The notes beneath the pieces were generated by a model. That model was not told where the DNA came from. It made no database searches and worked only from the letters and a program-made list of their open reading frames with translations. Source: Anaerolineae bacterium (GTDB taxonomy: Bacteria > Chloroflexota > Anaerolineae > JAADDB01). From it: DNA of 11,819 nt. Position 1 is the stretch's first letter; every line of letters starts with the position of its first letter. The stretch covers positions 1 through 11,819 of the forward strand of contig WFQT01000152.1 in the NCBI GenBank assembly GCA_015486895.1, in the 5' to 3' direction. This document shows positions 5,089-11,430 of this stretch, piece by piece. Position numbers and translations under genes: made by a program.

Positions 5089-6372
5089 ATGATTGATGCA
5101 GTACGTAATGCCTTCCGATTACCGGATTTGCGCAATAAGCTGCTGGTGACTTTAGGGCTATTGGTGATTTACCGTCTGGCAGCACACATTCCTGCTCCCG
5201 GCGTGGATCAGAATGTATTGAAGGAGGTTTTTGCCAGTAATCCGTTGGTAGGCTTGCTGGATATGTTCTCCGGTGGCGCCCTGTCCCGTTTTTCGGTGAT
5301 GTCCATGGGCGTTTATCCGTATATTACTTCGTCCATTATCTTGCAATTGCTGGTGCCCATTATCCCGCCGTTGGAAGAGTTGTCTAAGGAAGGTGAACAG
5401 GGGATCCAGAAGATCAACCAGTACACGAATTGGTTAACGGTGCCCCTGGCTCTCTTGCAAGGTTGGGGCCAATCAGTACTTTTGGCTCGGGCTGGTGTTT
5501 TGCCTCATTTTGGCTTTGGCGGTGCCAACCTCTTGCCGACGGTTACCACGCTGATTGCGCTGACGGCCGGGACAGCCTTTGCTATGTGGTTAGGTGAATT
5601 GATTACCTCGGATGGCATCGGTAACGGTATTTCCATTATTATCTTTGGTGGTATCGTGGCGGCGATGCCCCGGCGCATGGGTCAGATGATGGCTGCAGGT
5701 AACTACATGGGTTTGACTATTTTGCTGACGTTGATGATCATCACAGTAGGTGTGATCGTCTTTGTTCAAGAAGGAGAACGCCGTATCCCGGTCCAGTATG
5801 CTAAACGGGTTCGTGGGCGCAAAGTGTATGGCGGCCAGAGTACTTATGTGCCACTGCGGGTCAATGCTGCCGGCATGATCCCAATTATCTTTGCCCAGAG
5901 CTTGATTATCCTCCCGGCAACGCTTGCTAGCTATTTTGTGAATTCGCCGACAGGCTGGATTGCTGCCATGTCTCTGGAGATGACTCGCGTTTTCAACCCG
6001 CAAGGTTGGTTTTACTGGTTCGCGTACTTCTGGTTGGTGGTTGGTTTTACCTATTTCTATACCGACGTTGTCTTCCAGCAACAGCGTTTGCCGGAGACGC
6101 TGCAACGACAAGGAGGCTTTATCCCCGGGATTCGAGCGGGGAAGCGTACGGAGAGCTACCTGAACAAAGTAATGTCCCGGATTACGCTGGTAGGAGCTTT
6201 GTTCCTGGCTGCGGTAGCAGTTTTGCCTTTCTTCGTGCGCGGTTTCACGACGACGTCAACCATGCTGATTACCAGTGCTGGGTTGCTCATCGTTGTTGGT
6301 GTGGTGTTGGACACCATGAAGCAAATGGAAGCTCAGTTGCTCATGCGGCATTATGAAGGATTCATCCGTTAG
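5089..6372 (+). CDS. secY: Preprotein translocase subunit SecY
   Basis: SecY is the ten-helix pore of the SecYEG channel, which moves unfolded proteins across or into the cytoplasmic membrane. Starting at ATG 5089 the product has 427 residues, normal for the family. The short cytoplasmic N-terminus leads into helix 1 (about 18-36, ending HIPAPGVD), the plug region (about 52-70, GLLDMFSGGALSRFSVMSMG), helix 2, and the signature PPLEELSKEGEQG (93-105) followed by KINQYT. Later come the conserved cytoplasmic loop QEGERRIPVQYAKR, RVNAAGMIPIIFA, the C-proximal cytoplasmic loop with QRQGGFIPGIRAGKRTESYL, and the tail MKQMEAQLLMRHYEGFIR. SD GGAGGAGA (5071-5078) is 10 nt from the ATG. An in-frame TTG at 5053 precedes the SD and was rejected. 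Confidence 0.98.
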   Translation: MIDAVRNAFRLPDLRNKLLVTLGLLVIYRLAAHIPAPGVDQNVLKEVFASNPLVGLLDMFSGGALSRFSVMSMGVYPYITSSIILQLLVPIIPPLEELSKEGEQGIQKINQYTNWLTVPLALLQGWGQSVLLARAGVLPHFGFGGANLLPTVTTLIALTAGTAFAMWLGELITSDGIGNGISIIIFGGIVAAMPRRMGQMMAAGNYMGLTILLTLMIITVGVIVFVQEGERRIPVQYAKRVRGRKVYGGQSTYVPLRVNAAGMIPIIFAQSLIILPATLASYFVNSPTGWIAAMSLEMTRVFNPQGWFYWFAYFWLVVGFTYFYTDVVFQQQRLPETLQRQGGFIPGIRAGKRTESYLNKVMSRITLVGALFLAAVAVLPFFVRGFTTTSTMLITSAGLLIVVGVVLDTMKQMEAQLLMRHYEGFIR

Positions 6373-6435
6373 GCCGGGCGGCATTTGTCTGGAATAACGG
6401 TGTGGACGAAACCAGTATACGTTTGGATTAAGAGT

Positions 6436-6585
6436 CTGGACTCTGGCGTTTTTCTTTTAGCCACAGAGAAGCACAGAACTTCACAGAGTCGGTTTGGAAT
6501 GCAAGAAAAAATCTGTGTTAATCCGTGCGATCTGTGGTAAAGATAGTTAAGTCGAGCCTAAAACGTCATTATTGCCAGACTCCAG
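6436..6585 (+). mobile_element. MITE-like repeat, copy 2 (150 bp), the most complete copy
   Basis: The left end CTGGACTCTGGCG (6436-6448) is inverted at the right end as GCCAGACTCCAG (6574-6585), an 11-of-12 match. The 7-bp flanks are TAAGAGT (6429-6435) and CAAGAGT (6586-6592), one mismatch apart, consistent with a target-site duplication. An inner pair of arms, starting CCACAGAG (6461) and ending ATCTGTGG (6530-6537), makes most of the element a long imperfect foldback. The first 108 bp align without gaps to copy 3 with 92 identical positions by hand count. There is no open frame of note and no transposase, so it would need one supplied in trans. It lies between secY and adk, in the same orientation as the other copies. 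Confidence 0.8.
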
Positions 6586-6653
6586 CAAGAGTGATTACCT
6601 AAGTGCTCCTGAAGGGCCGGAATGATAAAATCACCGCAGGAGAGTAATGGCTG

Positions 6654-7325
6654 ATGTTGGCGGAGTCGCTGTTTATTGTTTTCCTGGGAGCGCCTGGTGC
6701 CGGAAAGGGCACACAGGCGAAGTTGTTGGAGAAAGAATTGGGCCTGCTGCAAATCTCTACCGGAGATATTTTTCGGAAGAATTTGCAGGAAGAGTCTGAA
6801 TTAGGATTGTTGGCAAAGTCTTATATGGATAAAGGGGAGCTGGTCCCCGATGGTGTGACCGTCGCCATGGTGAAGGAGCGTCTGTCTCATGCCGATTGTG
6901 CCAAAGGTGCGCTGTTAGATGGTTTCCCGCGTACGGTGGCGCAGGCTGAGGCATTGGCTGATCTGCTGGCCGACCTGGGTAAACGTGTAGCTCTCACTTT
7001 GTACTTGAAGGTGCCGGATGAGATTTTGCTACAACGACTCTCCGGTCGCTGGATTTGCCGGAATTGTGGAGCTGTTTATCATACGTTGTTCAGCCCGCCA
7101 AAGGTAGCAGGCGTATGTGATCTCTGTGGTGGAGAGCTGTACCAGCGGCCCGATGATAAAGTAGAGACGGCTCAGAATCGGCTGCGTGTTTACTTTGAGC
7201 AAACAGCGCCTGTGATTGAGTATTACGATCGCTTGGGTCTTTTACGTGAGATCGACGGCACACAGAGCATCGAAGAGGTACATCATGCCCTACTAACTGC
7301 CATTGGGGAAGTTGATTGTCAATGA
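6654..7325 (+). CDS. adk: Adenylate kinase, zinc-LID form
   Basis: Adenylate kinase interconverts ATP + AMP and 2 ADP in the cytoplasm. The P-loop GAPGAGKGTQAK begins at residue 12, and ISTGDIFR (34-41) and LLDGFPRT (87-94) form the AMP-binding and core motifs. The LID domain opens with GRWICRNC and carries four cysteines at 135, 138, 155 and 158 (CxxC-16-CxxC), the zinc-binding form found in many Gram-positive and thermophilic bacteria rather than the cysteine-free enterobacterial form. At 223 residues it is of normal long-type length. The start ATG (6654) is preceded by AGGAGAG (6638-6644), spaced about 9-11 nt. An out-of-frame ATG at 6647 is ignored. The stop overlaps the map start as ATGA. 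The secY-adk-map order is widespread in bacteria. Confidence 0.97.
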   Translation: MLAESLFIVFLGAPGAGKGTQAKLLEKELGLLQISTGDIFRKNLQEESELGLLAKSYMDKGELVPDGVTVAMVKERLSHADCAKGALLDGFPRTVAQAEALADLLADLGKRVALTLYLKVPDEILLQRLSGRWICRNCGAVYHTLFSPPKVAGVCDLCGGELYQRPDDKVETAQNRLRVYFEQTAPVIEYYDRLGLLREIDGTQSIEEVHHALLTAIGEVDCQ

Positions 7326-8107
7326 AGAAAATGAGACGTCGTCCGGCTCATGTGGAGCCGCGTACAGCGGAGCAGATTAAGATCATGCGTGAGGCCGGCC
7401 GTTTGGTCGCGTTGGTACATTCTGAAGTTCAGAAAGCTATCAAGCCCGGAGTAACAACAGCAGACCTGGATGTCTTGGCGGAGCAGGTTATCCGCGAGAA
7501 CGGTGCTATTCCCTCTTTCAAGGGTTATCACGGTTTCCCGGCGTCTATTTGTGCTTCTATCAATAACGAGTTGGTGCATGGCATCCCCAGCCCGAAGCGA
7601 GTGCTGAAGGAAGGGGATATCATCAGTGTCGATACTGGCACTATTTATAAAGGATGGCAAGGAGACGGCGCCTGGACGTATCCTGTAGGTGAAATCAGCG
7701 AGGAGGCGCAGCGTCTCTTGGCAGTGACACGGGATGCTCTTTATGCTGGCATTGGCGCTGTAAAGGCTGGCAAGCCGTTGATGCAGGTTTCGGCAGCCAT
7801 TCAGCAATATGTGGAGAGCCATGGATTGTCGGTAGTGCGTGAATACACCGGCCACGGTATCGGACGCAATATGCACGAACCGCCGGAGATCTTGCACTAC
7901 GTGAACATGGCGCATCCGGATAGCTATTTGATCTTGCAGTCGGGGATGACTTTTGCGCTGGAACCGATGGTCAACGTGGGTGGCTGGGAGACACGTGTCC
8001 TGTCCGATGGCTGGACAGTGGTTACTGGGGATGATTCGTTGTCGGCTCACTTTGAACATACTTTGTTAGTCACAGAGAGTGGCGCTGAGATTTTGACCAG
8101 GCTATAG
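7322..8107 (+). CDS. map: Methionine aminopeptidase, type I
   Basis: This enzyme removes the initiator methionine from nascent proteins once it has been deformylated. It is a pita-bread-fold dimetal hydrolase. All five metal ligands are present: D104 (SVDTG), D115 (QGDGAW), H178 (TGHGIGRNMHEPP), E214 (FALEPMV) and E245 (SAHFEHT). The substrate-contact histidines H86 (NELVHGIP) and H185 are also there. From ATG 7322 the product is 261 residues, type Ia length. The three-residue difference from E. coli lies between H178 and E214. The start codon forms ATGA with the adk stop. An in-frame TTG at 7316 is possible but less likely given the spacing to GGGGAAG (7305-7311). It is followed directly by rpmJ, with no infA between. 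Confidence 0.97.
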   Translation: MKKMRRRPAHVEPRTAEQIKIMREAGRLVALVHSEVQKAIKPGVTTADLDVLAEQVIRENGAIPSFKGYHGFPASICASINNELVHGIPSPKRVLKEGDIISVDTGTIYKGWQGDGAWTYPVGEISEEAQRLLAVTRDALYAGIGAVKAGKPLMQVSAAIQQYVESHGLSVVREYTGHGIGRNMHEPPEILHYVNMAHPDSYLILQSGMTFALEPMVNVGGWETRVLSDGWTVVTGDDSLSAHFEHTLLVTESGAEILTRL

Positions 8108-8136
8108 ACTCGATAAAGTTTAGGAGGTTAGATATC

Positions 8137-8250
8137 ATGAAAGTACGTGCTTCTGTGAAAAAGCGCTGTGAGAAATGTAAAATTGTTAGGCGCAAGGGTG
8201 TTGTGCGGGTGATTTGTTCAAACCCGAAGCATAAACAACGCCAGGGTTAA
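8137..8250 (+). CDS. rpmJ: Large ribosomal subunit protein bL36, zinc-ribbon form
   Basis: The 37-residue product is L36, the smallest 50S protein, which bridges 23S rRNA domains near L16 and L6. It begins MKVRASVKKRCEKCKIVRRKG and ends NPKHKQRQG. The zinc ligands C11, C14, C27 and H32 (CxxC-12-C-4-H) are complete, so this is the C+ form rather than the zinc-free paralogue induced on zinc limitation in some bacteria. The SD AGGAGGT (8122-8128) is about 9 nt upstream of the ATG. It sits 29 bp after map and 18 bp before rpsM. In many bacteria infA occupies the position just upstream; here that gap is too small to hold it. Length and motifs are standard, so the identification is secure. Confidence 0.97.
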   Translation: MKVRASVKKRCEKCKIVRRKGVVRVICSNPKHKQRQG

Positions 8251-8268
8251 TAAAGGAGGAGTGGGCGA

Positions 8269-8646
8269 ATGGCTCGTATTGCAGGTGTGGACTTGCCCCG
8301 GAATAAGCGGGTTGAGGTGGCCTTAACGTACATTTACGGCATTGGGCTCTCCACTAGCAGGGAGATCCTGCGAGTGGCTAACGTGGATCCGGATACCAGG
8401 ACGAAGGACCTTTCGGAATCTGAAATCGTGCGAGTCCGCGAGGTGATTGACCGCAATTACCGGGTGGAGGGTGACCTGCGCCGTGATGTGGCGATGAACA
8501 TCAAGCGCCTCATGGAAATTGGTTCTTACCGGGGCTTGCGGCATCGCCGGAATTTGCCGGTGCACGGCCAGCGAACGCGGACGAACGCGCGCACTAAGCG
8601 GGGTGCTCGCAAGACGGTGCCTGGCCGCAAGCGGGCTCGTAAATAG
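8269..8646 (+). CDS. rpsM: Small ribosomal subunit protein uS13
   Basis: S13 lies in the 30S head, contacts the P-site tRNA, and forms bridges with L5 and 23S rRNA. The sequence is canonical: ARIAGVDLPRNKRVEVALTYIYGIGLSTSREIL (residues 2-34), a helix-turn-helix-like middle, and the basic tail beginning YRGLRHRRNLPVHGQRTRTNARTKRG and ending PGRKRARK, which reaches towards the tRNA. At 125 residues it has the usual length. SD AAAGGAGG (8252-8259) is 9 nt from the ATG. It opens the alpha-operon set rpsM-rpsK-rpsD-rpoA-rplQ. In E. coli S4 represses this operon at a pseudoknot over the rpsM start; I see no clear copy of that structure, and the 18-bp gap before rpsM leaves little room for one. Confidence 0.98.
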   Translation: MARIAGVDLPRNKRVEVALTYIYGIGLSTSREILRVANVDPDTRTKDLSESEIVRVREVIDRNYRVEGDLRRDVAMNIKRLMEIGSYRGLRHRRNLPVHGQRTRTNARTKRGARKTVPGRKRARK

Positions 8647-8660
8647 GGTGATGTTGCACG

Positions 8661-8688
8661 GCGCGTACGAGGAAAGTCCTTTATGCGC
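8661..8688 (+). other. Stem-loop in the rpsM-rpsK gap
   Basis: GCGCGT (8661-8666) pairs with ATGCGC (8683-8688), with one G-T pair. Inside it GAGGA (8669-8673) pairs with TCCTT (8677-8681), closing a 3-nt loop AAG and leaving a small AC/T internal loop. This makes 11 pairs in 28 nt, placed 15 bp before the SD of rpsK (8704-8710) in a 68-bp gap. No T-tract follows, so it is not a terminator. The SD-like GAGGA is buried in the stem. Possible roles are mRNA processing or feedback control; none is shown by the sequence. Confidence 0.4.
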
Positions 8689-8714
8689 TTTCACATTGGT
8701 TTTGAGGAGGTTAC

Positions 8715-9119
8715 ATGGCACAACTATCACGTCGTCGGGGTCGTCGTTCCGGTGCCCGGCGTGAAAAGAAAGTGGTCCCGAAAGGACGTTTTTACATTCA
8801 ATCGACGTTTAATAACACCATTATTACGGTGACCGATCAGCAAGGGAATGTGATCGGCTGGTCCAGCGGTGGTACCACGGGGTTCAAGGGTTCTCGCAAG
8901 AGCACTCCTTATGCGGCGCAGTTGGCTGCACAACAAGCTATTAAGATCGCTATTGATGCCAGCATGCGCGAGGCCGATGTTTTCATGAAGGGGCCTGGCC
9001 CGGGGCGCGAAGCTGCTCTGCGTTCTTTGCAGGGTGGTGGTGTTGTGGTTCGTTCCATTACCGATGTGACACCAGTTCCGCACAATGGCTGTCGTCCGCC
9101 CAAGAAGCGACGGGTCTGA
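8715..9119 (+). CDS. rpsK: Small ribosomal subunit protein uS11
   Basis: S11 forms the 30S platform near the E site and the mRNA exit. The 134-residue product has a basic N-terminus (RRRGRRSGARREKK), then GRFYIQSTFNNTIITVTDQQGNVIGWSSGG (about 25-54), GFKGSRKSTPYAAQLAAQQA, VFMKGPGPGREAALRSLQ, and the highly conserved end DVTPVPHNGCRPPKKRRV. The HNGCRPP motif contains the asparagine that is isomerised to isoaspartate in E. coli S11. SD GAGGAGG (8704-8710) is 4 nt upstream of the ATG. Length is normal. A copy of the mobile repeat begins 6 bp after the stop, so rpsK is separated from rpsD by 240 bp instead of the usual short gap. Confidence 0.98.
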   Translation: MAQLSRRRGRRSGARREKKVVPKGRFYIQSTFNNTIITVTDQQGNVIGWSSGGTTGFKGSRKSTPYAAQLAAQQAIKIAIDASMREADVFMKGPGPGREAALRSLQGGGVVVRSITDVTPVPHNGCRPPKKRRV

Positions 9120-9125
9120 TTATTA

Positions 9126-9233
9126 CTGGACTCTGGCGTTTTTATTTCAGCCACAGAAAAACACAGAACTGCACAGATTTGGTTTGAAAGGCAAGAAAAA
9201 ATTGGTGTTAATCCGTGTAACTTATGGTAAAGA
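9126..9233 (+). mobile_element. MITE-like repeat, copy 3 (108 bp recognisable, right end lost)
   Basis: The left end CTGGACTCTGGCGTTTTT (9126-9143) is identical to copy 2. From 9126 to 9233 the two align without gaps, 92 of 108 positions identical by hand count. Differences concentrate in the right inner arm: copy 2 has ATCTGTGG where this copy has ACTTATGG (9220-9227). Past 9233 the similarity stops. I find no GCCAGACTCCAG and no repeat of the left flank ATTATTA (9119-9125), so the right end was deleted or has decayed. A faint resemblance near 9291-9305 (TTTTGTCAGA) is too weak to use. This looks like the oldest of the three insertions. It lies just after the rpsK stop. Confidence 0.75.
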
Positions 9234-9359
9234 AGGATTGGTGAAATTTGTGCATTCCGGTGCAGAATCAGCGGGGCTCTGAGTAGTTACTTTTGTCAGA
9301 GGGGGAAGAAGGTTTGGCCAAGACTGTAAACCCCTGCAGAGGTGAAGTGGGAGGATAAT

Positions 9360-9995
9360 TTGGCTCGATATACTGATGCTGTTTGTAAGTTGTGCCGACG
9401 GGAAGGGCAAAAGCTCTTTTTGAAGGGAGATCGTTGTTTTTCCGATAAGTGTCCATTTGAACGTAGGCCTTATCCGCCGGGAGATCAGGGCGGTAAGCGT
9501 CGGCGTTTGAGTAAGTCATCTGATTTCGCTGTGCAATTGCGCGAGAAGCAAAAAGTGCGTCGCATTTACGGCGTGATGGAGCGGCAGTTCCGGCGCTATT
9601 TCGCCGAGGCTTCTCGTCAGAAGGGTCAGACGGGTACAGCATTGCTGACGCTATTGGAACGGCGTCTGGACAATGTGGTTTACCGTCTGGGTTTGGCGGA
9701 CTCCCGGGCCCAGGCTCGGCAACTGGTGCGCCACGGCCATATTGCTGTGAATGGGCGCAAGGTGAATATTCCGTCTTACATGGTCAAGGTCGGGGATACG
9801 GTGCAGGTGCGCGAGCGTCAGCGCCAGAACGGGTTCTTTAAGTACCGCGAGGAAGTTTTGGCGGAGAAGACCCCACCTGATTGGTTACAGTTGAATGTAG
9901 AGTCGATGAGTGGGATTGTGTTGCGGTTTCCGGAACGGGAGCATATCGATATCCCCATCAACGAACAACTTGTGGTTGAATACTATAGCCGCTAA
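9360..9995 (+). CDS. rpsD: Small ribosomal subunit protein uS4, zinc-binding form
   Basis: S4 nucleates 30S assembly by binding the five-way junction of the 16S 5' domain, and lines the mRNA entry tunnel. The N-terminus read from the TTG at 9360 is ARYTDAVCKLCRREGQKLF with cysteines at 9, 12, 26 and 31, the zinc-knuckle form of S4. The S4 RNA-binding domain follows (LDNVVYRLGLADSRAQARQLVRHGHIAVNGRKVNIPS), and the protein ends EHIDIPINEQLVVEYYSR. The product is 211 residues, the normal size. TTG was chosen over a GTG at 9342 because S4 proteins begin MARYTGP.. and GGGAGG (9349-9354) lies 5 nt before it. S4 is the known repressor of alpha-operon mRNA in E. coli and of its own gene in Bacillus. 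The wide upstream gap is mostly occupied by a repeat. Confidence 0.97.
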   Translation: MARYTDAVCKLCRREGQKLFLKGDRCFSDKCPFERRPYPPGDQGGKRRRLSKSSDFAVQLREKQKVRRIYGVMERQFRRYFAEASRQKGQTGTALLTLLERRLDNVVYRLGLADSRAQARQLVRHGHIAVNGRKVNIPSYMVKVGDTVQVRERQRQNGFFKYREEVLAEKTPPDWLQLNVESMSGIVLRFPEREHIDIPINEQLVVEYYSR

Positions 9996-10016
9996 TGGGC
10001 TGTGGGGATTTTTGCT

Positions 10017-10044
10017 GCTGCTGATTTGTCATCAGTTGCTTTTT
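10017..10044 (+). terminator. Possible weak intrinsic terminator between rpsD and rpoA
   Basis: GCTGCTGAT (10017-10025) folds with ATCAGTTGC (10031-10039) around the loop TTGTC, giving eight pairs including one G-T and one T-T mismatch. The stem runs straight into TTTTT (10040-10044). The layout is that of a rho-independent terminator, but the stem is only moderately stable and the T-tract is short, so partial read-through (attenuation) is more likely than full termination. It ends 7 bp before the rpoA SD. No new promoter was recognised downstream, and only 20 bp remain to the rpoA start, so rpoA must depend on read-through or on processed mRNA. Confidence 0.4.
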
Positions 10045-10064
10045 CCTGAGCGAGGAGGGTTCTC

Positions 10065-11012
10065 TTGTTAGATCTGGTGTTGCCGAATGAAATAGAGGCA
10101 GAACGGACAACGCAAACAGATGGCCGTTTTATCGTGGGCCCGTTGGAGAAAGGTTTTGGGGTCACGATGGGGAATGCTTTGCGTCGTGTGTTGCTCTCTT
10201 CTTTGCCCGGGGCGGCGATTACGTCTATACGCATCCTTGGTCTGCAGCATGAGTTTGCACCTATTCCTTATGTGCGCGAGGATGCAATTCAGTTTATTCT
10301 GAACTTGAAGCAGTTGCGCTTTCGCTGGCTCGCGGAATCTGATGAGCCGATCCAGGCGAAGCTGGAAGTGATGGCGGAAGGGCCAGTAACCGGGGTGGAT
10401 ATTTACTGTCCAAATGGTTTGGAAGTAGCTAACCCAGAGCTGTATCTGTGTATGGCTGATTCAAATGAGGTGAATCTGGAGGTGGAATTTACCGTTAGTC
10501 GCGGGCGGGGCTATTCCTCGGTGGAAAGTCGCCGTGATCTGCCCTTAGGGGAGATTCCTGTGGATGCTATTTTCAGTCCTGTGCGCAAAGTGAATTTCAC
10601 TGTTGGCAGTGCTCGCATCGGTCAACAGACGGATTACGATAGTTTAACGCTGGAAGTGCAGACGGATGGCACTATCACCCCGGAGGATGCTCTGCGCGAG
10701 AGCGCTGCAATCTTGGTCAGGCATTTTGCCTTGGTAGCTGGCGTTCAGCCCACGTTGCTGGAAGTGCAGCCGGAAGAAGAGGATATCCCCATGGGAATCT
10801 ACACGCGTTCGGTCGATGAGTTGGATCTATCCCAACGCGCTTATAATTCACTGAAGCGCGCTGGGCTGCTGCAGATTGGTCAGGTTATTGAGAAGATGCG
10901 CATGGGGGATGAGGAAATGCTTTCTATTCGTAATTTCGGTCGTAAGTCGCTGGAAGAGCTGAAAGCGAAAATATATGAGAAGGAATTTGGCCAATACTTG
11001 GAAGAGGAGTGA
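10065..11012 (+). CDS. rpoA: DNA-directed RNA polymerase subunit alpha
   Basis: The alpha dimer nucleates RNA polymerase assembly, and its C-terminal domain contacts UP elements and activators. The N-terminal domain shows DGRFIVGPLEKGFGVTMGNALRRVLLSSLPG (residues 19-49, the dimer and beta-binding region), the YSSVESR and VDAIFSPVRKVNFTVGSARIGQQTDYDSLTLEV blocks, and ITPEDALRESAAIL. A short acidic linker (around EEEDIPMG) leads to the C-terminal domain with VDELDLSQRAYNSLKRAGLLQIGQV and LSIRNFGRKSLEELKAKI, typical helix-hairpin-helix alpha-CTD. At 315 residues it is full length. The start is TTG at 10065 with GAGGAGGG (10052-10059) 5 nt upstream, and LDLVLP is the expected N-terminus. A terminator-like hairpin lies just upstream, and rplQ follows after 32 bp. 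Confidence 0.98.
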   Translation: MLDLVLPNEIEAERTTQTDGRFIVGPLEKGFGVTMGNALRRVLLSSLPGAAITSIRILGLQHEFAPIPYVREDAIQFILNLKQLRFRWLAESDEPIQAKLEVMAEGPVTGVDIYCPNGLEVANPELYLCMADSNEVNLEVEFTVSRGRGYSSVESRRDLPLGEIPVDAIFSPVRKVNFTVGSARIGQQTDYDSLTLEVQTDGTITPEDALRESAAILVRHFALVAGVQPTLLEVQPEEEDIPMGIYTRSVDELDLSQRAYNSLKRAGLLQIGQVIEKMRMGDEEMLSIRNFGRKSLEELKAKIYEKEFGQYLEEE

Positions 11013-11044
11013 GGCCAAATTTGCGATGAGGATGGGGTGAATCA

Positions 11045-11428
11045 ATGCGACATCGAGTAGCTGGACGGCATCTTGGACGCTCTAGTAGCCACCGGCGGGC
11101 ACTCTTTAAGAACTTGATTACAGAGCTATTCCGTCATGAGCGGATCCGTACTACGGAGGCAAAAGCTAAAGCGGTACGCGGGGATGCCGAGAAAATGATT
11201 ACTATTGCTAAGCGTTCTTTAGCTGGGGATACGTCTCTGGTAGCGGCTCGGCGCCGAGTGGTTGCGCGCTTAAATGATCCGGAAGTGGCAAAGAACCTCT
11301 TTAGCGATATTGCGCCGCGTTACGAATCTCGCGATGGGGGATATACCCGTATTCTGAAGTTGGGCCCTCGCCCGGGGGACGGCGCTCAGATGGTTTTGTT
11401 GGAGTTGGTGGAAGGCTCTGAGGATTAA
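11045..11428 (+). CDS. rplQ: Large ribosomal subunit protein bL17
   Basis: L17 is a bacterial 50S protein at the exit-tunnel side, close to L22 and L32. The signature is the start MRHRVAGRHLGRSSSHRRALFKNLITELFRHERIRTTEAKAKAVR (where MRHRxxGRKLGRxxxHRxALxRNLxxxLxxHExIxTTxAKAKExR is usual), with the central DPEVAKNLFSDIAPRYESRDGGYTRILKLGPRPGDGAQMVLLELV ending. At 127 residues it is close to the normal 115-130. The SD is modest: GGGGTGA (11034-11040) is 4 nt from the ATG. It follows rpoA as in almost all bacteria and closes the classical alpha operon. truA begins 2 bp downstream, so transcription evidently continues. Confidence 0.98.
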   Translation: MRHRVAGRHLGRSSSHRRALFKNLITELFRHERIRTTEAKAKAVRGDAEKMITIAKRSLAGDTSLVAARRRVVARLNDPEVAKNLFSDIAPRYESRDGGYTRILKLGPRPGDGAQMVLLELVEGSED

Positions 11429-11430
11429 GG

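Noticed and set aside
6373..6435. Search for a promoter or terminator between the secY stop and repeat copy 2
   Set aside because: I saw no hairpin with a T-run and no paired -35/-10 sequences in these 63 bp.
7319..8059. Long antisense open frame (246 codons) opposite map, and others opposite secY, rplR/rpsE and rpoA
   Set aside because: They lie wholly opposite well-identified genes, show no recognisable domains, and have low-complexity composition as expected of shadow frames.
9085..9282. 65-codon + strand frame overlapping the rpsK end and repeat copy 3
   Set aside because: It starts inside rpsK in another frame and reads through the repeat. There is no SD of its own and no family resemblance.
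9291..9305. TTTTGTCAGAGGGGG as the missing right end of repeat copy 3
   Set aside because: Only a few bases match GCCAGACTCCAG, and no copy of the left flank ATTATTA follows.
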